From Acidimicrobiales bacterium (lineage in GTDB: Bacteria > Actinomycetota > Acidimicrobiia > Acidimicrobiales > MedAcidi-G1), in assembly GCA_022452035.1 (NCBI GenBank), contig JAKURV010000014.1, positions 1 to 55,115 of the forward strand: 55,115 nucleotides of DNA, written 5' to 3'. Positions 42,048 through 49,974 of this stretch are shown here, in pieces; positions within the stretch are counted from its first letter, which is position 1; the number at the start of each line of letters is the position of its first letter. Position numbers and translations under genes: made by a program. The notes beneath the pieces are model-generated. The model worked only from the letters and a program-made list of their open reading frames with translations, was not told where the DNA came from and did not search any database.

Positions 42048-43541
42048 CCAGGGAGACCCGACCCAGCAGGCGACCCATGCCACTAGAGCGAGGACGACCA
42101 TCGGTCGGGACCCACTCCGGCTGGCCCACGTGAGGCCCCGGCGCATCTCCACCCGGTGGTGGAGCACGGCCTGCTCGCTCACGGCAGTGCGTTTCAGAAC
42201 TCGGCCCCCTTCGTCGACCACAGCGCTGAAGCCGGTCGGCGCTACCTGGAGCACCCAGCGACCCGTTTCCAGGGCTCGGAGGCGGCTGGAGGCCACCTGC
42301 TGGGTTTGGACCTGGGTCAGCCAGTAGCTGGCCCCGTTCGTCGGGTTGAGGATGACCTCCGCCCCGTGGAGGACCGCGTCCCGTGACCGGTGATCGAAGA
42401 AAACCTCCCAGGAGATAGTCACGCCGAGGGTCCCCACCGATGTCTCCAGGATCGCCGGCTCGGTTCCGGGGCGCAGGTCGCGGGCCGGGAGCATGTCGGC
42501 GGCCACCCGCTCCACCAGACCCCGGAGGGGCACGAACTCACCAAACGGGACTATCCGGACCTTGTCGTACCGGTCGGCAACCATGCCGTCAGGCTCGATG
42601 GCCGTCTGGTAGTTGAGGTTGACCGTTGGGTCGTCGTTGGCTCGGTGGAACCACCCGGGCACCAGCACGGCATCCAGACGAGCCGCCTCGGCGGCCAGCA
42701 CGGCGGAGGCGTCATCAGCGTATAGGTGGTCCTGGCGGCGCCACTCGCCGGTGGCCGGCAGCGGAACCGGGTTGACCACGTTCTCCGGCCATACCACCAG
42801 GTCGACAGGAGCCTCCACCAACTGGTTGGCCGCCACCTGGTTCGCGAACACCTGCGCCGCTCCGGTGGGCGTGGCCCGGGTGCGCTGGGGCCCTCCGCCT
42901 TGCACGAGGGCCACGTCCAGGGTGCCGACCGTCGTGCCGGTCGGTGCCACGGCGGTCAGAACGGCGGCGGCCGCCAACAGTCCGGCCACCACGGCGATTG
43001 TGGTCGCCGAGGCCCCGTCGGCCCTCCGCCCGTCAGCCAGGGCTGACAGTCCGACGCCAATGGCCACGGTGAGGGCCACCAGCAGGAGGGGTCCAGCCAC
43101 CCGGACCACGGGGGCCAGGGGTCCGCCGGCCTGCCCCATAGCGATGGTGGCCAGAGGAACCCCGCCGAACGGCACGGTCCACCGGACAAGCTCAGCCAGG
43201 GTCACCGTGCCGACCAGACCCAGGCGTCGCCATCGACCGGACGGTACGAGAGCGGTGGCCAGGCCCAGCCACAGCCCGTGGAGCAGGGAGGCGATGGCCC
43301 AGCCGGGTGGCGTCAGGTCGACCATCCAGAACATGGAGGGAAGAGCCCAGGCCAGGCCGGCCACCAGGCCCCGGCCGAAGCGACGGCCCGCCGGCCGGTC
43401 GGCCAGCGACCGGTCGAGGAGGGCAATCCCACAGTAAGCGGCCGGCCACCAACCCCACGGCGGGACCGACGAGGCAATCAGTAGCCCGGCTAGCGGGGCG
43501 GAGGCCGAGGAACGCAGACGGGGGTGGATCGCCAGGGACAT
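42024..43541 (-). CDS. lnt: Apolipoprotein N-acyltransferase homologue with Ser in place of the catalytic Cys
   Basis: 505 residues: an N-terminal membrane half (about six helices, residues 15-200) and a nitrilase-like outer domain. The triad Glu and Lys are present: Glu253 in VVWPENVV and Lys327 in RYDKVRIVPFGEF. The Cys, in ICYE-type motifs of known Lnt, is Ser377 in TISWEVFF (codon TCC). Known Lnt needs the Cys to carry the acyl group, so this protein may be inactive as Lnt or use Ser. ATG 43541 is preferred to the upstream in-frame start. Confidence 0.85.
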   Translation of the reverse strand: MSLAIHPRLRSSASAPLAGLLIASSVPPWGWWPAAYCGIALLDRSLADRPAGRRFGRGLVAGLAWALPSMFWMVDLTPPGWAIASLLHGLWLGLATALVPSGRWRRLGLVGTVTLAELVRWTVPFGGVPLATIAMGQAGGPLAPVVRVAGPLLLVALTVAIGVGLSALADGRRADGASATTIAVVAGLLAAAAVLTAVAPTGTTVGTLDVALVQGGGPQRTRATPTGAAQVFANQVAANQLVEAPVDLVVWPENVVNPVPLPATGEWRRQDHLYADDASAVLAAEAARLDAVLVPGWFHRANDDPTVNLNYQTAIEPDGMVADRYDKVRIVPFGEFVPLRGLVERVAADMLPARDLRPGTEPAILETSVGTLGVTISWEVFFDHRSRDAVLHGAEVILNPTNGASYWLTQVQTQQVASSRLRALETGRWVLQVAPTGFSAVVDEGGRVLKRTAVSEQAVLHHRVEMRRGLTWASRSGSRPMVVLALVAWVACWVGSPWSGRRYGH

Positions 43542-43569
43542 GGGAAGGGAAGCCGGCAGGCCGGATCCG

Positions 43570-44154
43570 TCAGCGGACGGAGACCCCAAGGCGCAAGATG
43601 CCGTCGATCGCTCCTACGCCCCGGATGTTCACCTCGCCGACTTTCCGCACGTGGATCCACGCGGGGAGGTCGTCTGGTTCGCAACTGGCCAGGATCTCTC
43701 CTGGCTGGGCCACGGTGCACAACTTGGCGGCCAGGTTCACCGGCTCGCCGATGTAGTCGTCGCCCTCAAACAGCAGGGCTGGACCAGTGGCCATACCGAT
43801 CCGCATGTCCAATTCAGCGACGTCCCCGAAGTGGTCGATCATGTGGCCGCCCCAGGCGATGATCGGGGTGGACTCCGTGCCGACCAGCATGACGCCATCT
43901 CCCAGCCACTTAGACACCCTGACGCCCCGCTTGGCGGCTACATCACGGGACACGGCGCGGAACTCCTCAAGAAGGGAGACAGCAGCGTGGGGTCCGTTTT
44001 CCCGGGTGTAGCGGGTGAAGCCGGTCAGGTCGGCGAAGCAGAACGTGCGAACGATCGACAGGTGGGCGGTGTCCGGCAGATCGTCGGGGTGCTCGGAACC
44101 GCTGCCCTGTCGAGCCTCGGACCATTCGCGTGCGGGGGTCGTCTCGGGAGCCAC
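43570..44154 (-). CDS. Class III adenylate/guanylate cyclase, single domain
   Basis: 194 residues from GTG 44154. Catalytic core: TFCFADLTGFTRYTRENG with metal Asp42, SKWLGDGVMLVG with Asp86, and DDYIGEPVNLAAKLC with transition-state Asn140; the Arg expected four residues on is Lys144. No membrane or sensor domain is present, so it is a small soluble cyclase. cAMP made here could feed the Crp-type regulator at the other end of the window, but that is inference. Downstream of cgoX on the same strand; lnt follows 28 bases later. Confidence 0.85.
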   Translation of the reverse strand: MAPETTPAREWSEARQGSGSEHPDDLPDTAHLSIVRTFCFADLTGFTRYTRENGPHAAVSLLEEFRAVSRDVAAKRGVRVSKWLGDGVMLVGTESTPIIAWGGHMIDHFGDVAELDMRIGMATGPALLFEGDDYIGEPVNLAAKLCTVAQPGEILASCEPDDLPAWIHVRKVGEVNIRGVGAIDGILRLGVSVR

Positions 44155-44228
44155 GGCCCCATCGAACCACGCCGAGCAGGAGAACGAGCGGTTGGTTCGA
44201 GGATTTCCCTGATGTCGCGAGAGGGCGG

Positions 44229-45608
44229 TCAGGAGCAGTGGGCGGCGGCAGCGGTCGCCGCCTCGGTTCCCGAACGGATGCAGGCCGGGATGCCCACGCC
44301 GTAGCGGGCCGCCCCGGCCAACACCACCCCGGGTGCCCGATCGGACAGGTCGCGGTCTACCTCGGCCATCCGTCCAGCGTGCCCGACCGGGAACTGGACT
44401 AGAGAACGCGGCCATCGAGAGATTCGGAGGGCAGACGGCGGGGCATCGGTGCCCAGCGTGGTTGCCAGGTCAGTCAGGAGGGCCTCGCGCAACGACCGGT
44501 CATCGAGGTCGACGGGTCGGTCGTCGTCGACCCGGCCGCACGAGATCCGCAGGACCGTGTGGTCCCCGTGGTCCAGGTGGGGCCACTTGCGGTCGGCAAA
44601 GGAGCAGGCGGTAATCAGAAGGCCCTCCGAGCGGCCAACCAGAAACCCACTCCGGTCTTCGGGCACCGCCAGGTCGGCCCGCCGGAAGGCCACGGTGGTC
44701 AGTACCACCGAGGCGTGTACGAGCTTGGCCAAGATCTCGGCGCTATCGGGGGCCACCGGGGCCAACTGTGTGGCCGCCGCGTGGGCCGGCGTGGCCACCA
44801 CCACGGCATCGGCGGCCACTGTCCCGCCGCCGGCCGTGCCGACCGCCCAGCCGTCAGACACCCGGTTGAGGGATACCACCGGCGTATTTCGGCGGACCCG
44901 GTCGCCGAGGCGCCGGGCTAGGGCAGTAGCCAGCTGCCCCATGCCATCCCGGGGGGCGTTGAACACGGGGGCCGTCGGATCGACTGACCGGTGAGCGGCC
45001 CGCAGTGAACCCAGTAGGCCGTCGTGAGACCGGGCGGCAGCCAGTAGTTGGGGCGCCATGATGGTGCAGCTGAGGTCATCGGCCCGTCCGGCATTCACCC
45101 CGCCCAGGAGCGGGTCCACCAGTCGTTCATGGACGGCGTCACCTACGCAGGCACGGACCACGGCACCCACGCTGAGGTCACCGTCGGGGAGTGGGACGTC
45201 GGGATGGCCAGTACCGGTCAACCGGTCTAAGTCGGCTTCCTCCAGGATGCCCGGGGCCACGGTCGACGGGTCCAGCGGAAGGCCGAGCACGTTGGGCATC
45301 GGGAGAGGTCGCAGGGCTCCGTCCAACCACAGAGAGGCCTGTCGGACTCTGGGGGCCACCAGCTCGTCGCCCAGACCCAGCTCGGTGCACAGTTCGGTCG
45401 CCCACGGCACCCGGACCAGGAAGGCATCGGCTCCCTCATCGACCTCTAAGCCGGTCCCCTCCAGGGGGCTAGTGACTAGGGCACCACCCACCCGCGGGCC
45501 AGCCTCCAGCACAGTGACAGCCAGATCGGGGTGGTCAGCGACAAGGCGGTAGGCAGTGGTCAAGCCGGAGATTCCGGCACCCACCACCACGACCCGGCGA
45601 CCGGCCAC
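44229..45608 (-). CDS. hemG: Coproporphyrinogen III oxidase, FAD-dependent (HemY/CgoX type)
   Basis: FAD enzyme oxidising coproporphyrinogen III to coproporphyrin III. 459 residues. FAD motif VVVVGAGISGLTTAYRL with downstream VLEAGPRVGG, VDEGADAFLV, DPLLGGVNAGRADDLS and the C-terminal AARYGVGIPACIRSG. In organisms with HemQ this protein acts in the coproporphyrin route (CgoX) rather than as a protoporphyrinogen oxidase; hemQ is at 8.7 kb. Three bases after hemE, so co-transcribed. No hemH/cpfC is in the window. Confidence 0.92.
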   Translation of the reverse strand: MAGRRVVVVGAGISGLTTAYRLVADHPDLAVTVLEAGPRVGGALVTSPLEGTGLEVDEGADAFLVRVPWATELCTELGLGDELVAPRVRQASLWLDGALRPLPMPNVLGLPLDPSTVAPGILEEADLDRLTGTGHPDVPLPDGDLSVGAVVRACVGDAVHERLVDPLLGGVNAGRADDLSCTIMAPQLLAAARSHDGLLGSLRAAHRSVDPTAPVFNAPRDGMGQLATALARRLGDRVRRNTPVVSLNRVSDGWAVGTAGGGTVAADAVVVATPAHAAATQLAPVAPDSAEILAKLVHASVVLTTVAFRRADLAVPEDRSGFLVGRSEGLLITACSFADRKWPHLDHGDHTVLRISCGRVDDDRPVDLDDRSLREALLTDLATTLGTDAPPSALRISRWPRSLVQFPVGHAGRMAEVDRDLSDRAPGVVLAGAARYGVGIPACIRSGTEAATAAAAHCS

Positions 45609-45611
45609 CGT

Positions 45612-46652
45612 TCAGCCGCCGATCGGGTGGGCATGGACCTGTTCTACGACCCGTTCCAGGATCGCCGGGTCGGTCTCCGGGAGCACCCCGTGGCCCAGGT
45701 TGAACACGTGGCCCGGGTGTCCGCCGTTGCGGCGCAGGACGTCGGCTACCTCGGCCTCCACTACCTCGGCCGGCCCTAGGCACACCGCGGGGTCCAGGTT
45801 GCCCTGCAGGACAGCGTCGGGACCGAGCCGGCGGCGGGCCTCGTCCAGGGGGACCCGCCAGTCCACCCCGATCACGTCAGCTCCGGCAGTAGCCATGAGC
45901 GGGAGGATCTCCCCGGTACCGACCCCGAAGTGGATACTGGGTACGTCCAGGTCGTCGAGCCCCTCGAAGATCCGGCGGCTGAAGGGCAACACGTAGCGTT
46001 CGTAGGCTGGCGGACTCAGGGCCCCAGCCCAGCTGTCGAAGAGTTGTACGGCCGATGCGCCGCTGGCCACCTGGGACCTCAGCGAGGCAAGGGCCATGTC
46101 GGCCAACCGGTCCAGGAGGGCGTGCCACAGCCCGGGGTCGCCCAGCATCAGGGCCTTGGTGCGGCCGTATGTCCGCGACGGTGCCCCCTCGATTAGGTAC
46201 GAGGCCACGGTGAATGGCGCCCCGGCGAAGCCGATCAGCGGAACCGACCCCTCGGCCACCACCCGGCGGACCGTCTCCAGTACGTAGGGGGTGTCCTCCT
46301 CGGGCTCCAAGGGCCGCAGGCGCTGGAGGTCGGCGGCCTTCTCGAAGGGCCGGTCAACGACCGGTCCGATTCCCGGGTGGACCTCCACGCCGAAGCCCAC
46401 GGCATGGGCCGGAACCACGATGTCGGAGTAGAGAATGGCGGCGTCGACCCCGTAGCGCCGGACCGGCTGGAGGGTGATCTCGGCCGACAGGTCGGCGTCG
46501 GCGATGGCGTCCAGGATGCTTCCCGTTCCCCGGACAGCCCTGTACTCGGGAAGTGACCTTCCGGCCTGGCGCATGAACCACACCGGCGTCCACTGGTGGG
46601 GCTCGGCCCGACAGGCAGCGAGGAACGGCGAGTCGGCCTGCGGTGAGCTCAC
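45612..46652 (-). CDS. hemE: Uroporphyrinogen decarboxylase
   Basis: Removes four acetate carboxyls from uroporphyrinogen III. 346 residues. Signature [17 protein letters not shown] (Arg pair and the MRQAGR motif), [57 protein letters not shown] and [13 protein letters not shown]. The GTG start overlaps the stop of the patatin-like gene (GTGA). Confidence 0.96.
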   Translation of the reverse strand: MSSPQADSPFLAACRAEPHQWTPVWFMRQAGRSLPEYRAVRGTGSILDAIADADLSAEITLQPVRRYGVDAAILYSDIVVPAHAVGFGVEVHPGIGPVVDRPFEKAADLQRLRPLEPEEDTPYVLETVRRVVAEGSVPLIGFAGAPFTVASYLIEGAPSRTYGRTKALMLGDPGLWHALLDRLADMALASLRSQVASGASAVQLFDSWAGALSPPAYERYVLPFSRRIFEGLDDLDVPSIHFGVGTGEILPLMATAGADVIGVDWRVPLDEARRRLGPDAVLQGNLDPAVCLGPAEVVEAEVADVLRRNGGHPGHVFNLGHGVLPETDPAILERVVEQVHAHPIGG

Positions 46653-47626
46653 GGGGCGACGCTATCCAGCAGCCGTCGGGCGGCCGCTGCCTCAGGTAGG
46701 GCGAGGCGGGCCAGAGTCGAAATACGGGCCGCCTCGCACACCTCGGCCAGCCCGACATCAGCCCGGTCGTCTACCGGACGTCGGGCCAAGTCGGTGACCG
46801 TGGGCTCCAGGACCAAGACGGCCGCCCCCCGTCGCCTGACCGCCTCCACCTCCCGTCGCAGGGTCCGGCCGTGCCAGGCCCGAGCCAGCGATCCGTCCCC
46901 GCCTGCCGACCCGGCTATTCCGCCTACCGTCTTGGACGAAGCCACCACGACCACGTCCAGGGCCAGAGCGGCCACCAGGTCGGCGTTGGTGGTGGAGTGC
47001 ACCCCACCGTCGACCAAACGCCGGCCGTCGACCTCCACGGGGACGAACCACCCGGGGACAGCCGAGGACGCCTGAACGGCGGAACCGACATCGGTGTCGA
47101 CGTCGTCGCGACCGAGCACCACCCGACGGCCCGAGTCCAGGTCCACAGCACAGATCCAGGTTGGGTGGTCGGGCCAGCGGTCGGAGTGCATCTCGCGCAT
47201 TCGGTCGGCCAGGGAGGAACCGTCGTGGGTACCGATGGGGAGCAACCCGGCCAGGGAAACCACCGGCCGGGGCCGTCCGGTAGACAACAGCTCGCGGACG
47301 ACCAGCATCGGGTTGGCCGGAAGCCGCCGGGCCGGTTGGTCGGAGGGGTTCTTGAGGTCTAACGGGGTCGTCACCCGGCTAACCAGGGCCTGCCCCTCGG
47401 CGGACAGCGGCGTGCGAGAATAGTAGGAGCGGTGATCGGCCGCCGAGAGCCCGGCCCGGAGGCTGACCGCAGTGGTGGCCCCAGCCGAGGTTCCGACGAC
47501 GACGTCGGCCGTCCGGGGATCCCAGCCCGTGGCCTCGGCGAGCGCGGCGAGGGTTCCAGCGTGATGGGCAGCGGCGTGCAGGCCGCCGGCCCCGAGTACG
47601 AGCCCGATCGTGGTCACGGCGGCCAT
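46649..47626 (-). CDS. Patatin-like phospholipase family protein
   Basis: 325 residues from ATG 47626. Patatin features: oxyanion loop [17 protein letters not shown], nucleophile elbow [11 protein letters not shown] (Gly-x-Ser-x-Gly) and the DGGVHSTTN Asp. The second motif has Leu-His in place of GGGxxG-Arg. Predicted acyl hydrolase, cytoplasmic, with unknown lipid. It heads the operon with hemE and cgoX, divergent from helR across 166 bases that hold two dyads (47635-47654; 47733-47748). Confidence 0.86.
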   Translation of the reverse strand: MAAVTTIGLVLGAGGLHAAAHHAGTLAALAEATGWDPRTADVVVGTSAGATTAVSLRAGLSAADHRSYYSRTPLSAEGQALVSRVTTPLDLKNPSDQPARRLPANPMLVVRELLSTGRPRPVVSLAGLLPIGTHDGSSLADRMREMHSDRWPDHPTWICAVDLDSGRRVVLGRDDVDTDVGSAVQASSAVPGWFVPVEVDGRRLVDGGVHSTTNADLVAALALDVVVVASSKTVGGIAGSAGGDGSLARAWHGRTLRREVEAVRRRGAAVLVLEPTVTDLARRPVDDRADVGLAEVCEAARISTLARLALPEAAAARRLLDSVAP

Positions 47627-47634
47627 CGTCGCAT

Positions 47635-47654
47635 GTCGGGAGCGAATTCCCGAC
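47635..47654. promoter_or_regulatory. Inverted repeat in the patatin/helR divergent region
   Basis: GTCGGGA (47635-47641), loop GCGAAT, TCCCGAC (47648-47654): perfect 7-base arms just before the patatin-like start. A second dyad CGGGG-TTTCGG-CCCCG lies at 47733-47748 nearer helR. Either may be an operator. Neither matches what I remember of the rifamycin-associated element of helR genes. Confidence 0.4.
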
Positions 47655-47792
47655 CCGGCGGCGGGTTGGCGTCCTTTGAGGCCTCCGAGGTCAGGTGTCC
47701 TCCACCCGCTAGGATCGATCTTCGGCCGATTTCGGGGTTTCGGCCCCGGGGTAGCCAAGAGACACGGTCCACCGTCCTCCATAGGCTCGCTG

Positions 47793-49871
47793 ATGACCAC
47801 CGAACACCCCGAGATGGACGTCGAACAGGCCTACGTCGACCACGCCTATGCGTGTCTCGAGTCCGCCCGCGACCGGGCCCTGGAGCTGACTGCCATGGTC
47901 GAGGTGGGTCAGGGGGGCACCAACCAGGCTCGCTTCGAGCGCGAGGCCATCTGGGACTCGGTAGCCGCTCGTCTGGGGCAGCTGGACATGGGCGACGCCG
48001 CGCTGGTCTTCGGTCGCATCGACCAGGAGGCCGAGGCCGGCGCCGGCCGCTTTTACATCGGTCGGGTCGGGGTCTGGGACGTCGACCAAGATCCGGTGGT
48101 CGTGGACTGGCGCGCCCCAGTCGCCGAGGCTTTCTACCGGGCCACCGGTCCGGTGCCCATGGGCCTGGAAAGGCGCCGGCACCTGGTCAGCCGCGGCCGG
48201 GTCGTGGTGGGAATCGAGGACGAGTTGTTTGGCGACCCGGAGCGGTTCCGGGACGGCGACGGAAACCGCCTGAAGGGAGAGGGAGCCTTGATCGCCGCCC
48301 TCGAGACGGCCCGCACCGGTCGGCTGGGCGACATCATCGGGACGATCCAAGCTGAGCAGGACGACATTATCCGGGCACCGTTGTCCGGCGTCCACGCCGT
48401 GCAGGGCGGGCCAGGAACCGGAAAGACCGTGGTGGCCCTGCACCGGGCCGCCTACCTCCTGTACACCCACCGGTTCCCGCTGGAGGGGCAGGGTGTCCTG
48501 GTGCTCGGGCCCAACAGGCTCTTCCTGGCCTACATCGAGCAGGTGCTGCCGTCACTCGGGGAGGCCGGGGTCCAGATGGCCACCCTGGGGGATGTAGTAG
48601 GGGGCGTTCGGGTGGACGACCGTCGGGAGCAGGCCGAGGTGGGGCGCCTCAAGGGCGACCTTCGTATGGTGCGGTTCATCACCCGGGCCGTCCGGACCCG
48701 CCAGCGGCCGCTGCGGGCCGACCTTCGCATCGGCCACGGCCTGCAGTGGCTGGTCCTCCCGGTAGAGGAGTCCCGGCGAATCGTCGACCAGGCCCGGCGC
48801 CGGTACCGGACCCACAACGCGGCTCGAAAGTTCGTGGAGGCCGAGTTCTACGGGGCCCTGGTGGCCAGCGGCCGGGGCGATCTCGACCCCGAAGCCCTAC
48901 GCGAGCGCCTACGGGGTGAGTTGTCGGTCCGCGAGGCCCTGGAGTGGATGTGGCCAGTGCTGACTCCGGCCCAGTTGCTCAACGACCTACTCGGATCCCG
49001 GGCCCTGATCCGGTCCGCCGACCCGTCGCTGACCACCGAGCAGGTTGACGCCCTGTACCGGGAGCGGGTGAGCCAGCCCGACGACCTCCTGTGGACAGCG
49101 TCCGACGCTCCGCTACTGGACGAGGCCCGAGCCGTCCTCGGGGCCCGCCCGGGGCGCCGCGAGGAGGACACCGTACGAACCTACGGACACATCGTGGTCG
49201 ACGAGGTCCAGGACCTGTCCCCGATGGACCTCCGAATGCTGGACCGCCGTTCCCTGAACGGCTCGATGACGGTGGTTGGAGACATCGCCCAGGCCACGGG
49301 CGCTTGGGCCCACGACAACTGGGAAGGGATCCTGCGTCACCTACCGGATCGACGCCCGCCCGAGCGCCATGAGCTGACCGTGGGTTACCGAATCCCTGGA
49401 CCGTTGATGGACGTGGCAGCCAGGGTCCTGGCCGTCGCCGCACCGGACCTGGCCCCACCCCGGTCGGTTCGTGGTGACGGCGACCCCCCACGGTTCGTGG
49501 CCCTAACCGGCGAACAGGCCGAGAAGCTGGACGGGCTGGCTGAGGTGGTCCGCAGCGAACTGGAGGCCGTGGGCGCCGGGAACCTGGCTGTCGTTACGAC
49601 CGACTCGCAGGCCGCCGACGTCGAGGATGCCCTGGAACGGGCCGGAATCGCCTACGGCCGTCCGACCCGTCAGGGCCTGGACGCCCAAGTGGCCGTCGTC
49701 CCCGTCGGCCTGGTCAAGGGTCTGGAGGTCGACGGGGCCGTGGTTGTGGAACCGGCCCGTATGGTGCGGGAACACGCCCAGGGCATGCGGGCCCTTTATG
49801 TTGCTCTGACCCGGGCCACCAGGCGGGTGGCCATCGTTCACGCCGAGCCACTACCCCCAGTTTTGGAATAA
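47793..49871 (+). CDS. HelR/HelD-type RNA-polymerase-associated superfamily 1 helicase-like ATPase
   Basis: 692 residues. The N-terminus EQAYVDHAYACLESARDRAL, GQGGTNQARFEREAIWDSVA and VVVDWRAPVAEAFYRATG match actinobacterial HelR, which removes stalled or rifamycin-bound RNA polymerase. Walker A is VQGGPGTGKTVVALHRAAYL (about 201-220), DEXX box IVVDEVQDLSPMD (about 467), motif III VVGDIAQATG, motif VI ALYVALTRATRR. The N-terminal coiled-coil looks short compared with longer HelD proteins. ATG 47793. Role in rifamycin tolerance is known for relatives, inferred here. Confidence 0.88.
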   Translation: MTTEHPEMDVEQAYVDHAYACLESARDRALELTAMVEVGQGGTNQARFEREAIWDSVAARLGQLDMGDAALVFGRIDQEAEAGAGRFYIGRVGVWDVDQDPVVVDWRAPVAEAFYRATGPVPMGLERRRHLVSRGRVVVGIEDELFGDPERFRDGDGNRLKGEGALIAALETARTGRLGDIIGTIQAEQDDIIRAPLSGVHAVQGGPGTGKTVVALHRAAYLLYTHRFPLEGQGVLVLGPNRLFLAYIEQVLPSLGEAGVQMATLGDVVGGVRVDDRREQAEVGRLKGDLRMVRFITRAVRTRQRPLRADLRIGHGLQWLVLPVEESRRIVDQARRRYRTHNAARKFVEAEFYGALVASGRGDLDPEALRERLRGELSVREALEWMWPVLTPAQLLNDLLGSRALIRSADPSLTTEQVDALYRERVSQPDDLLWTASDAPLLDEARAVLGARPGRREEDTVRTYGHIVVDEVQDLSPMDLRMLDRRSLNGSMTVVGDIAQATGAWAHDNWEGILRHLPDRRPPERHELTVGYRIPGPLMDVAARVLAVAAPDLAPPRSVRGDGDPPRFVALTGEQAEKLDGLAEVVRSELEAVGAGNLAVVTTDSQAADVEDALERAGIAYGRPTRQGLDAQVAVVPVGLVKGLEVDGAVVVEPARMVREHAQGMRALYVALTRATRRVAIVHAEPLPPVLE

Positions 49872-49877
49872 CCGGAT

Positions 49878-49893
49878 TCCACCAAAGGGTGGA
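49878..49893. terminator. Short hairpin after helR
   Basis: TCCACC (49878-49883), loop AAAG, GGTGGA (49888-49893), 7 bases after the helR stop and between convergent genes. A 6-bp stem without a T-run; a weak terminator candidate. A CCTC-AAGA-GAGG dyad near 49956 may serve the opposite strand. Confidence 0.35.
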
Positions 49894-49974
49894 GAGCAGG
49901 TCTGTTCCCAACCGGAGCCTTCTAAGCCACTGGCGATTCTCGGTTGTGGCTGTTCCTCAAGAGAGGAGAGGCTG

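Noticed and set aside
42024-43541. Lnt-like gene as a pseudogene
   Set aside because: Frame, length, membrane helices and the Glu and Lys of the triad are intact; only the Cys is changed.
47627-47792. Rifamycin-associated element upstream of helR
   Set aside because: Two dyads exist but neither resembles the 19-bp element as I remember it, so no claim is made.
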